Shown here piece by piece: positions 9,064 to 16,437 of a stretch of 34,673 bases of DNA (position 1 is its first letter; the number at the start of each line of letters is the position of its first letter). The notes below the pieces were generated by a model, which saw nothing but the letters and a program-made list of their open reading frames with translations, had not been told where the DNA came from and ran no database searches. This DNA comes from JACMJP01 sp046160675 (lineage in GTDB: Bacteria > Bacteroidota > Bacteroidia > Chitinophagales > BACL12). The stretch is taken from contig JBJXHH010000156.1 of the NCBI GenBank assembly GCA_046160675.1, positions 1 through 34,673 of the forward strand, given 5' to 3'. Both the position numbers and the translations under genes were made by a program.

Positions 9064-9171
9064 ATGAACTCTGAGAAAAAATACTGGCAAACCTGGTACA
9101 TTATAGTTATTGTATTTCTTATTCTGCAAATCATTATTTACTCCAGAGTAACAAACTTGTACTTACCATGA
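9064..9171 (+). CDS. 35-residue single-span membrane protein, translationally coupled to the symporter
   Basis: ATG at 9064 to TGA at 9169-9171. The product has a short charged/aromatic start (M-N-S-E-K-K-Y-W-Q-T-W-Y), one strongly hydrophobic helix (about residues 12-26, I-I-V-I-V-F-L-I-L-Q-I-I-I) and a short tail S-R-V-T-N-L-Y-L-P. Its stop overlaps the start codon of the symporter (ATGA at 9168-9171), the arrangement of translational coupling. Small single- or double-span partners encoded just before sodium:solute symporters are known (DUF485 with ActP, DUF997/YhdT with PanF), although this one matches neither in length. It is too short for most gene finders. That it is a subunit or assembly factor is inference; the reading frame, the helix and the overlap are seen directly. 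Confidence 0.72.
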   Translation: MNSEKKYWQTWYIIVIVFLILQIIIYSRVTNLYLP

Positions 9172-10922
9172 ATACCATTGACTGGCTCATCATGCTTGGC
9201 ACAATCCTTTTTATTGTTTTGTACGGCATGTATAAAACCCGGCGAAATCAAAATCTTGACTCGTTTTTAAAGGGAAATAGTGAAAATAAATGGTGGGTTG
9301 TTTGTATCAGTGTGATGGCAACACAAGCTAGTGCTATTACTTTTCTTTCAGTCCCAGGACAGGCTTACGCAGATGGTTTAGGGTTTATTCAATTTTATTT
9401 CGGGCTTCCCATCGCCATGGTAATAATATGTATTTTTTTTATCCCGATGTATTACAAACTAAAAGTGTACACAGCTTATGAATATTTAGAGAACAGGTTT
9501 GATGTAAAGACTAGAACTCTTACAGCATTTTTATTTCTCATTCAGCGGGCATTTTCTACAGGTATTACTTTATATGCTCCGAGTATTATCCTTTCACAAT
9601 TGCTTGGATGGAGTTTGCACTTCACAGTTTTGTTTATTGGGATTTTAGTTACCCTGTACATTGCAAACGGAGGTTCAAAAGCAATCTCAGTTACGCATAA
9701 ACAACAAATGCTTGTGATCTATCTTGGCATGTTTACAGCTTTCGGGTATTTAATTTATTATTTGAGTGAATATGTAAATTTTAGCGAGAGTTTACAAATT
9801 GCGGGTGTACTGGGAAAGATGCATATTATTTCTGATGGCATAGATGAAAACGGAAATTTTAACTGGGGCAACAGGTATAATATTATATCAGGAATTATTG
9901 GCGGATTGTTTTTGCAACTCAGTTACTTCGGAACGGATCAAAGCCAGGTTGGAAGGTACTTAACCGGAGAGAATGCCCGTGAGAGTAAGCTGGGGTTAAT
10001 ATTCAACGGATTGCTGAAAATACCTGTCCAGCTTTTTATCTTGCTCATAGGCGTTCTGTTATTTGTGTTCTATCAGTTCAATCAACCACCTGTTTATTTT
10101 AATGAAGTTGCATATGAACAAACACAGAATTCCGTTTATGCTGATTCGCTTAAGGGATTAGAATCTCAACTCAAAACAAATATTCTTTTGAAGGAAGAGG
10201 AATTAGATGCATTTACAGATCAGTTTCAAAAACATGATGCAGATGGAATGGAATTAGCAAGCGCTGATTTAAAAGAAGTATATGTTGGCGAACGAGCAGT
10301 AAAAGATTCCATTAACAAACTTATTACAGCAGTAAACCCTAAAATTTCATCTGACAATGATTATGTGTTTATGCATTTTGTAATGAATTATCTACCTGTT
10401 GGCATTGTAGGCTTGCTGTTCGCAGTAATCTTTTGCGCAAGTATGGGGGCAACTTCATCTGCTTTAAATGCACTGAGTGCTACATTTTCAGTGGATGTAT
10501 ATAAAAGATTCATTAACCGGCAAATCAGTGAAACAAAACACCTGTTCATTTCAAAACTTAGCACCATTCTTTTCGGGGCTTTTGCGATTGGTTTTGCATT
10601 AATATGTTCATTATTTGATAACCTGATTGAAGCTGTAAATATTCTTGGAAGTTTATTTTACGGAACCATCCTGGGGATTTTCCTTACGGCATTTATATTA
10701 AAAAAGGTGAAAGGAAATGCTGTTTTTATAGCAGCGGTTATTACCCAGTTGTTTATTTTTTATATAGACTTTTCTGTTCGTTTTGATTGGAATACACCAA
10801 CCATCGAAGTAGGGTATCTCTGGTACAATGTTATTGCCTGCATCCTTCTCATGTTGCTTGCATTTTTTATAACTATGGTTACAAAAACAAAAAAACCAGA
10901 CCAATCAATTGGCCTGGTTTAA
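9168..10922 (+). CDS. Sodium:solute symporter (SSS family)
   Basis: A 584-residue multi-span transporter. The first helix follows M-N-T-I-D-W-L-I-M-L-G. The SSS signature region around S-V-M-A-T-Q-A-S-A-I-T-F-L-S-V-P-G-Q-A-Y (residues 48-67) corresponds to the sodium-binding TM1 break. G-G-L-F-L-Q-L-S-Y-F-G-T-D-Q-S-Q-V-G-R-Y-L is the conserved motif of the middle helices. Between about residues 305 and 400 there is a hydrophilic, acidic loop of roughly 90 residues that is larger than in characterised SSS proteins such as vSGLT. The substrate cannot be read from sequence. Proximity to the PIG-L deacetylase suggests an amino sugar or other deacetylated glycan product. Its start overlaps the stop of the 35-residue membrane protein, and a hairpin overlaps its own stop codon. 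Confidence 0.92.
   Translation: MNTIDWLIMLGTILFIVLYGMYKTRRNQNLDSFLKGNSENKWWVVCISVMATQASAITFLSVPGQAYADGLGFIQFYFGLPIAMVIICIFFIPMYYKLKVYTAYEYLENRFDVKTRTLTAFLFLIQRAFSTGITLYAPSIILSQLLGWSLHFTVLFIGILVTLYIANGGSKAISVTHKQQMLVIYLGMFTAFGYLIYYLSEYVNFSESLQIAGVLGKMHIISDGIDENGNFNWGNRYNIISGIIGGLFLQLSYFGTDQSQVGRYLTGENARESKLGLIFNGLLKIPVQLFILLIGVLLFVFYQFNQPPVYFNEVAYEQTQNSVYADSLKGLESQLKTNILLKEEELDAFTDQFQKHDADGMELASADLKEVYVGERAVKDSINKLITAVNPKISSDNDYVFMHFVMNYLPVGIVGLLFAVIFCASMGATSSALNALSATFSVDVYKRFINRQISETKHLFISKLSTILFGAFAIGFALICSLFDNLIEAVNILGSLFYGTILGIFLTAFILKKVKGNAVFIAAVITQLFIFYIDFSVRFDWNTPTIEVGYLWYNVIACILLMLLAFFITMVTKTKKPDQSIGLV
10886..10922. terminator. Bidirectional terminator between symporter and DUF1761 gene
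   Basis: AAACCAGACC (10893-10902) and GGCCTGGTTT (10911-10920) pair with a single mismatch across an 8-base loop. Read leftward, the hairpin is followed by a T7 run and further T's, an excellent terminator for the DUF1761 gene. Read rightward it is followed only by TTTAAAAG, so it is weaker for the symporter, whose stop codon (10920-10922) it overlaps. Confidence 0.85.
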
Positions 10923-10937
10923 AAGTCTTCGTTAGAA

Positions 10938-11345
10938 TTACATCACTGTGAGTATTACACAAGCAACAATGCTTGCTATTGTTGTATAACCAGCGTCAAT
11001 CCAGTATAAATCCCGCTTTTGCCCGGTGTACATATAATGCACCCAGGTAGTAAATCCGCTGAGTATGAGGCCGACAATTGCCCCAAATTGAACAGCATCA
11101 GATACATGAATGATACCGCTGGCGTCCATCAATGTACCCATTGCAAGGACGATGATGAATTCAAGGATAAAAGTGTAGAGGTAAATGATTTTTGAACCAG
11201 AATCAATTTTTTCTTTCGTTAAATTGGCAGCGTTCATCCAGGTTTTTCCGAGAACTCCGTACCAGATGGCTCCCACCACCCAGTATGCAACAGCAGCTAA
11301 CAAAACAGATAGCCAGTTGTCTTGATTAAGTAGATCGTTTAGCAT
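10938..11345 (-). CDS. DUF1761 family membrane protein
   Basis: This 135-residue protein has four predicted helices: V-L-L-A-A-V-A-Y-W-V-V-G-A-I-W-Y-G-V-L-G near the N-terminus, then spans at about 52-70, 85-105 and 115-135. The N-terminal helix with W-Y-x-x-L-F/L-G-K-x-W followed by a short amphipathic T-K-E-K-I segment is the hallmark of DUF1761, a family of small bacterial membrane proteins of unknown function. It is a single-gene unit with a strong terminator 16 bases past its stop. Confidence 0.85.
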   Translation of the reverse strand: MLNDLLNQDNWLSVLLAAVAYWVVGAIWYGVLGKTWMNAANLTKEKIDSGSKIIYLYTFILEFIIVLAMGTLMDASGIIHVSDAVQFGAIVGLILSGFTTWVHYMYTGQKRDLYWIDAGYTTIASIVACVILTVM

Positions 11346-11457
11346 AATAGTTTGTTTTGCAGAAAGTTAGAAACATTTATTTGAAAAGTTGTGCATTACC
11401 TGTGGAGAGTTTTACACATAACTCAGGCATACTGAATCAATACTGTAATTTTACGGC

Positions 11458-12252
11458 ATGCAACAATATCTTGATCTTTTGCAAAAAATATTGGATGAAG
11501 GTGTACAGAAATCTGATAGAACCGGAACCGGGACTTTAAGTTTGTTCGGGCATCAAATGAGGTTCAATTTACAAGATGGGTTTCCCTTACTTACTACTAA
11601 AAAATTGCATACAAGAAGTATCATTCATGAATTACTTTGGTTTTTGAAAGGCGAAACAAATATTCAATACCTGAAGGAAAATAATGTAAGTATTTGGGAT
11701 GAGTGGGCTGATACCGATGGGAACCTGGGGCCAGTTTACGGTTATCAATGGCGCAGTTGGCCAACATCGGATGGGAGGCATATAGATCAAATAAGTAATC
11801 TTATAAATCAGATCAAAAAAAACCCAGACAGCAGGAGGCTTATTATAAGCGCATGGAATGTTGGTGAAATTGAAAAAATGGCTTTGCCGCCCTGCCACTG
11901 TTTGTTTCAATTTTACGTTGCAGAGAATAAATTGAGTTGCCAGTTGTATCAGAGAAGTGCAGATACTTTTCTTGGTGTCCCTTTCAATATTGCAAGCTAT
12001 GCATTGCTAACCATGATGATTGCACAGGTATGCGAACTTGAGCTCGGGGATTTTGTACATACTTTTGGTGATGTGCATTTATACAATGATCATATTGAAC
12101 AGGCACGGTTACAACTCACGAGAGAACCCAGACATCTGCCTCAAATGAAGATAAACCCAGCAATAAAAAACATTTTTGATTTCAGCATCGACGATTTTGA
12201 GTTGGTGAATTATGACCCCCACCCGCATATAAAAGCGAAAGTGAGTGTATGA
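11458..12252 (+). CDS. thyA: Thymidylate synthase
   Basis: At 264 residues this is exactly the length of E. coli ThyA, which it matches throughout. It methylates dUMP to dTMP using 5,10-methylene-THF, releasing dihydrofolate. The catalytic cysteine lies in A-L-P-P-C-H-C-L-F-Q-F-Y-V (Cys146 by alignment). D-R-T-G-T-G-T (phosphate/folate region), S-R-R-L-I-I-S-A-W-N (arginine for dUMP phosphate), C-Q-L-Y-Q-R-S-A-D and F-N-I-A-S-Y-A-L-L are all intact. One notable difference is Ala in place of the usual Cys/Ala-variable position in R-S-A-D, which is common outside enterics. The stop codon overlaps the folA start by four bases (ATGA at 12249-12252), consistent with coupled synthesis of the two enzymes of the dTMP cycle. 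Confidence 0.98.
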   Translation: MQQYLDLLQKILDEGVQKSDRTGTGTLSLFGHQMRFNLQDGFPLLTTKKLHTRSIIHELLWFLKGETNIQYLKENNVSIWDEWADTDGNLGPVYGYQWRSWPTSDGRHIDQISNLINQIKKNPDSRRLIISAWNVGEIEKMALPPCHCLFQFYVAENKLSCQLYQRSADTFLGVPFNIASYALLTMMIAQVCELELGDFVHTFGDVHLYNDHIEQARLQLTREPRHLPQMKINPAIKNIFDFSIDDFELVNYDPHPHIKAKVSV

Positions 12253-12746
12253 AGTTTTCCATCATTGTAGCTGCTTCAGAAAATCATGTGATTGGTTATA
12301 AAGGTGATATGCCCTGGCCGAAAATGAAAGGCGATTTAAAGTGGTTTAAAGAAAAAACCATGGGTAAATGGTGCATTCTTGGGAGAAAAAGTTATAACTC
12401 CCTTGGTAATAAAGTTCTTCCAGGAAGAAAATTTATTATCGTTACAAGGGACAAAGGTTTTGTTTCAGAGGATTCAATAGTGGTAAATGATGTGCAAGAT
12501 GCAATGCAACATCCTGTTTTAAAAGAGGAAACGGAGGTGATGGTATTGGGCGGTGGCGAAATTTACAAGCAAGTGTTGCACTTTGTAAACAGAATTTACC
12601 TTACAAAAATTCATGCTCATTATGATGGCGATACTTTTTTTCCTGAACTTAAAACCGATGAGTGGATTCTTGCAAGTGCTCAAGAACATCCTGCTGATGA
12701 AAAAAACCCGCATGCTTATTCCTTTTTGATTTATGAAAAGAAATAA
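12249..12746 (+). CDS. folA: Dihydrofolate reductase
   Basis: This 165-residue DHFR recycles dihydrofolate produced by ThyA to tetrahydrofolate with NADPH. The substrate-side sequence I-G-Y-K-G-D-M-P-W-P-K-M-K-G-D-L-K-W-F-K contains the conserved Trp of the M20-type loop and the catalytic aspartate of D-L-x-W-F-K. NADPH-binding motifs are M-G-K-W-C-I-L-G-R-K-S-Y, L-P-G-R-K-F-I-I-V-T-R and V-M-V-L-G-G-G-E-I-Y. It begins inside the last codons of thyA with an ATGA overlap, a common Bacteroidota arrangement. An MFS gene follows after 35 bases and may be on the same transcript. Confidence 0.97.
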   Translation: MKFSIIVAASENHVIGYKGDMPWPKMKGDLKWFKEKTMGKWCILGRKSYNSLGNKVLPGRKFIIVTRDKGFVSEDSIVVNDVQDAMQHPVLKEETEVMVLGGGEIYKQVLHFVNRIYLTKIHAHYDGDTFFPELKTDEWILASAQEHPADEKNPHAYSFLIYEKK

Positions 12747-12781
12747 TTTATCTTCAAGCCGTATAATAACCAAACTTCTAC

Positions 12782-14032
12782 ATGACTCTTGCATCCGGAA
12801 AAAAACATACCGTACTCAGCCTTACAGTTATAGTTGCCGCCTTGGGTTATTTTGTTGATATTTATGATCTACAGCTTTTTAACCTTGTAAGCAAACAAAG
12901 CCTGAAAGATCTTGGCATAACTGAGAAAACTGAAATAGATTACTGGGATATAAAACTTTTTAATTTTCAAATGTTCGGCATGCTCATCGGTGGCATTGTG
13001 TGGGGAATTTTAGGAGATTTGAAAGGCAGAAAATCCATCTTGTTTGGAAGTATCATTTTATATTCAGTTGCAAATATTTTAAACGGTTTTGTGGAGAACA
13101 CCTTGCAATATTCTATTGTAAGATTTTTTGCTGGGTTGGGATTAGCCGGTGAACTCGGGGCAGCCATTACATTAGTTGCAGAAATTTTGCAAAAAGAAAA
13201 ACGGGGGCTAGGCACTATGGTTATTGTAAGCGTTGGGGCTTTGGGTGCTGTTACTGCATTTTACATAACCGGGCATGTTGACTGGCGAATTTCCTATTAC
13301 ATTGGTGGCGGGTTAGGATTACTTCTCCTAATGCTTCGTTTCGGAACATTTGAAAGCGGAATGTTTGATGATGTGAAACAACAAAATGTTTCAAGAGGAA
13401 ATTTTTTATCCCTATTCACAAACATGGAACGTTTCAAAAAATATATATTCTGTATTCTCATTGGTGTACCTGTATGGTATTGCATAGGTGTACTCATGAA
13501 GTTTTCTGATAAATTTGCGGGAGAATGGGGTATTGATGTTTCCGGGGAAAAAGGAATTGAAATAAGAAGAAGCGCCATTATGCTTGCTTACATTGGTTTG
13601 AGTGTTGGCGACTTGTTAAGTGGATTACTAAGTCAGTGGTTTAAAAGCAGAAAAAAGATTGTGATTGGATATCTCATAGCAACAGTTATCCTCACTGTAA
13701 TATATGTTTTCACAAAAAGTGATTCTCTTTTCCTTTTCAAACTAATGTGTTTCCTCCTGGGATGTGTAACAGGGTATTGGGCATTGTTCGTAACTATTGC
13801 TTCAGAACAATTTGGAACAAACATTCGTGCAACAGTTACCACTACTGTACCCAACTTTGTGCGGGGAACTGTAGTTCCACTTACCCTTGGATTCTCGGCG
13901 CTCGCCTCATCTTCAGGAAATGTCAATTCGGCATTAATAGTTGGCGGCATATCTATCCTGTTGGCATTTATTGCCATCTTTTCCGTAAAAGAAACTTTCA
14001 GCAAAGACCTGAACTACATAGAAATGAGTTAA
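12782..14032 (+). CDS. MFS transporter
   Basis: A 416-residue major facilitator protein with about 12 hydrophobic segments. The first helix carries L-G-Y-F-V-D-I-Y-D. The loop 2-3 signature is G-D-L-K-G-R-K-S-I-L-F (motif A, about residues 79-89), and helix 4-5 has R-F-F-A-G-L-G-L-A-G-E-L-G-A-A. The acidic D-I-Y-D in TM1 and A-G-E-L-G resemble aromatic-acid/H+ symporters and sugar/organic-anion porters, but the substrate is open. Nothing in the neighbourhood (thyA-folA upstream, a T9SS cargo gene downstream) points to a particular compound. Frames on the opposite strand are shadows. Confidence 0.9.
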   Translation: MTLASGKKHTVLSLTVIVAALGYFVDIYDLQLFNLVSKQSLKDLGITEKTEIDYWDIKLFNFQMFGMLIGGIVWGILGDLKGRKSILFGSIILYSVANILNGFVENTLQYSIVRFFAGLGLAGELGAAITLVAEILQKEKRGLGTMVIVSVGALGAVTAFYITGHVDWRISYYIGGGLGLLLLMLRFGTFESGMFDDVKQQNVSRGNFLSLFTNMERFKKYIFCILIGVPVWYCIGVLMKFSDKFAGEWGIDVSGEKGIEIRRSAIMLAYIGLSVGDLLSGLLSQWFKSRKKIVIGYLIATVILTVIYVFTKSDSLFLFKLMCFLLGCVTGYWALFVTIASEQFGTNIRATVTTTVPNFVRGTVVPLTLGFSALASSSGNVNSALIVGGISILLAFIAIFSVKETFSKDLNYIEMS

Positions 14033-14178
14033 GCAGTTTATATCTCAGGTAAACAGTTATCCCTTATTGTACTTCACTTATCACTATCATTTATGCAGGT
14101 ATCATTTTCCTGAATTCCGCATTGGGTACAAATCTATTTTTACAGAAATAAAAAATTCTTCATTCTAAATTGAAAACT

Positions 14179-15594
14179 ATGAAAAGGATCATTCAAACAC
14201 TAACACACACATTCATTTTATTACTTATTGCTGAGATTACACTTGCCTGTAATTATTCATCGCTTAATTTAGTTTCAATGACTGACTTGGGCGGCGGGCA
14301 ATATGAGTTCACAGTAAGCTTCTGCGCTGGCGGTGGGTTAAGCACCACTGAATACGGTGCTGAACAAAACACTTACACCTGGGCTGTAGGTTTGTCTGGT
14401 GGTGGGGCAACTTTTGCTTCTTACCCTACAAATTTAACTAGCCCGCAAACTGGGGCAATTTATGCAGCTCTAGCACCATTAACCTATGGCGGGTTAGAGT
14501 ATCTTGTGTATGATCTGGATACTTACACAGCTTCCCCATGGTGGACAACCATTGAAGGCGGTTACGGAACTGCAGGTTCCTACTGTATCACTTTTACTTT
14601 TGTTACGAATGCAATGCCAAATCAGATACTGATAGGTGGTGCTGAATCTGCCGGAATTATTGTACCAGGGTACGGATGTAATGGAAACCCAGACATGGAG
14701 ATCAACTTCGGTGTAATAGCAGACGTTGGTGCACCTGAATTAAGTCTTTGTAATGGATCAAGCGTTACGATTAATGGAACGGCAAGTGGTGGAACGGCTC
14801 CCTATACTTATTCCTGGAGTACCGGGGCAACTACACCTTCAATTACTGTGAGTCCAATAGTAAGTACTACATATACTCTAACAGTTACAGATGCTTTGGG
14901 AAACACTGACTTTGATGATGTTGTTGTTTATACCCATCCAGTTCCAACCGCAAATGCAGGTGCCGATCAAACTATAACACAAGGATACGGCCCCACATGC
15001 GTAACATTAACAGGCAGTGGTACAGGCGGTTCAGATCCTAAAACATATCTGTGGAGTACAGGGGCTACAACTGCTTCTATTTCTGTTTGCCCAACTGCTA
15101 CAACCACCTACACACTTACTGTAACTGATTACTACGGATGTTCTTCAACTGATAATGTTGTAGTAACACATAAAGATGTTCGTTGCGGACCATCACTTAC
15201 AAAGGTTTATATGTGTAAAGCAGGAACTACAAAATGTTACAGTGTTTCTCAAGTTCCGTCAAAACTCCTGAGCGGCTGGACACTTGGAGCATGCTGGATG
15301 AAGTTGGGTGATGATGTTGTTATTAGTGATAACCCAATCAGTATTTTCCCGAATCCTGCATCAAATACGGCAGAAATAGTATTTATATCTGATGAAGATG
15401 CAACTGCCTACATTGAAATCTATAACGCTGCAGGTCAAAAACAGAATATATTTTTACCTGAGATACAAACGAAGGCAGGTGAAGAAATTTCTCATGTGAT
15501 CGCTGTAAATGAATTGCCATCAGGGATGTATTACGTAAGTATAAGTACAAATGCCGGAGGCAGAATGACGGAAAAGCTTATTATAACCCGTTAA
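14179..15594 (+). CDS. Secreted T9SS cargo protein with Ig/PKD-like repeats and C-terminal sorting domain
   Basis: 471 residues from the ATG at 14179 (an in-frame TTG nine bases earlier is the alternative). A signal peptide (M-K-R-I-I-Q ... L-L-L-I-A-E-I-T-L-A-C) is followed by an adhesin-like beta-rich N-terminal domain. Two tandem repeats of the Bacteroidota G-T-A-P-Y-T-Y-S-W-S-T-G-A-T-T type come next (about residues 190-250 and 270-330). A cysteine motif, about residues 335-375, carries K-V-Y-M-C-K-A-G-T-T-K-C-Y-S-V and ends G-A-C-W. The end is a type A sorting domain: I-S-I-F-P-N-P-A-S-N, Y-N-A-A-G-Q and a final K-L-I-I-T-R. The protein should cross the inner membrane by Sec and the outer membrane by T9SS, and may be surface-anchored. 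Function beyond adhesion or structure is not visible. Confidence 0.87.
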   Translation: MKRIIQTLTHTFILLLIAEITLACNYSSLNLVSMTDLGGGQYEFTVSFCAGGGLSTTEYGAEQNTYTWAVGLSGGGATFASYPTNLTSPQTGAIYAALAPLTYGGLEYLVYDLDTYTASPWWTTIEGGYGTAGSYCITFTFVTNAMPNQILIGGAESAGIIVPGYGCNGNPDMEINFGVIADVGAPELSLCNGSSVTINGTASGGTAPYTYSWSTGATTPSITVSPIVSTTYTLTVTDALGNTDFDDVVVYTHPVPTANAGADQTITQGYGPTCVTLTGSGTGGSDPKTYLWSTGATTASISVCPTATTTYTLTVTDYYGCSSTDNVVVTHKDVRCGPSLTKVYMCKAGTTKCYSVSQVPSKLLSGWTLGACWMKLGDDVVISDNPISIFPNPASNTAEIVFISDEDATAYIEIYNAAGQKQNIFLPEIQTKAGEEISHVIAVNELPSGMYYVSISTNAGGRMTEKLIITR

Positions 15595-15666
15595 CACACC
15601 TCTGCTTGAAAGGTAAAGGAAACTTTGCCAGGCATATTAATGCATATATCCCTTGCTTTTAATGCC

Positions 15667-15700
15667 AACCGCTTCAATTAAAAATTGGAGCGGTTTTTTT
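15667..15700 (+). terminator. Intrinsic terminator of the T9SS cargo gene
   Basis: AACCGCTTCAAT (15667-15678) pairs with ATTGGAGCGGTT (15684-15695) through 12 bp including one G-T pair, loop 5, followed by T5 at 15696-15700. It has the T tract only in the rightward direction and ends just at the stop codon of the convergent LytTR regulator. Confidence 0.9.
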
Positions 15701-16436
15701 ATTTGTTGTTAAGCTCTTCAAGACGAGCCAGTAAACGGGCTTTTTTTCTGATTGAAACAGGGATGACAGAGTTATCACTCATAAGTAATTCGCTGCCTTG
15801 TTTACTCTTGTATGAAATAGTTTGACTCATGTTTACAATGTAACTGTGATGAACTCTTTCAAAGCCATATTCAGTAAACTGTAGTTCAAGCTCTTTCATT
15901 GTTTTGGAAACCATGATACGTTTTCCGCCTTTGCAATTTACAAAACAGTAATTTCCATAAGAAGTACAACTTATAATGTCAGCTATCTGTACAATAAATA
16001 TCCCGTCCGGAGTATGAAAAGTTATTTTGTTTTGCTGGTTATATTGGGTTTTTTCGGAAACTATTTCTCCCTTCTTTCCTGTGTTTTTTAGAATTTTAGC
16101 AATTGCGGTTTTCAGATCATTAGCATCAACAGGTTTCAGCAAGTAATCAGTAACATTTGCTTTAATTGCTTTTAGCGCATACTCAGAATAAGCGGAGGTT
16201 ATGATAACATCCGCTGAAGAAACTTCAGCATTGTTAAGCACATCAAAGCCGAATCCATCACTCAGTTTAATGTCAAGAAAAATAACCTTTGGGTTTAATT
16301 TCTCAATTAGTTCAACTGCTTCTGAAACACTTGCCGCCTCACCCACCAAACGAAGTTCAGGACAGTGATGTTCAATTTCATGTCGCAGCGCTGAACGGGC
16401 ATGCTTTTCATCATCTATTATTATTGCACTTTTCAT
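15699..16436 (-). CDS. LytTR family response regulator
   Basis: 245 residues. A receiver domain (1-120) has the acidic pocket Asp8-Asp9, phospho-acceptor Asp55 in V-I-F-L-D-I-K-L-S-D, the Thr/Ser position in I-I-T-S-A-Y-S and Lys in D-Y-L-L-K-P-V-D. A LytTR DNA-binding domain (about 140-245) shows the I-I-S-C-T-S-Y-G-N-Y-C strand and F-E-R-V-H-H-S-Y-I-V-N. It is the partner of the propeller histidine kinase encoded immediately upstream, whose stop is one base before its ATG. LytTR proteins bind direct repeats upstream of exopolysaccharide, adhesion or secretion genes. The target here is unknown, but the T9SS cargo gene next door is a candidate by proximity. Confidence 0.95.
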   Translation of the reverse strand: MKSAIIIDDEKHARSALRHEIEHHCPELRLVGEAASVSEAVELIEKLNPKVIFLDIKLSDGFGFDVLNNAEVSSADVIITSAYSEYALKAIKANVTDYLLKPVDANDLKTAIAKILKNTGKKGEIVSEKTQYNQQNKITFHTPDGIFIVQIADIISCTSYGNYCFVNCKGGKRIMVSKTMKELELQFTEYGFERVHHSYIVNMSQTISYKSKQGSELLMSDNSVIPVSIRKKARLLARLEELNNK

Positions 16437-16437
16437 T

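Noticed and set aside
13633..14004. 123-residue frame antisense to the MFS gene
   Set aside because: Shadow of the transporter frame; no recognisable domain.
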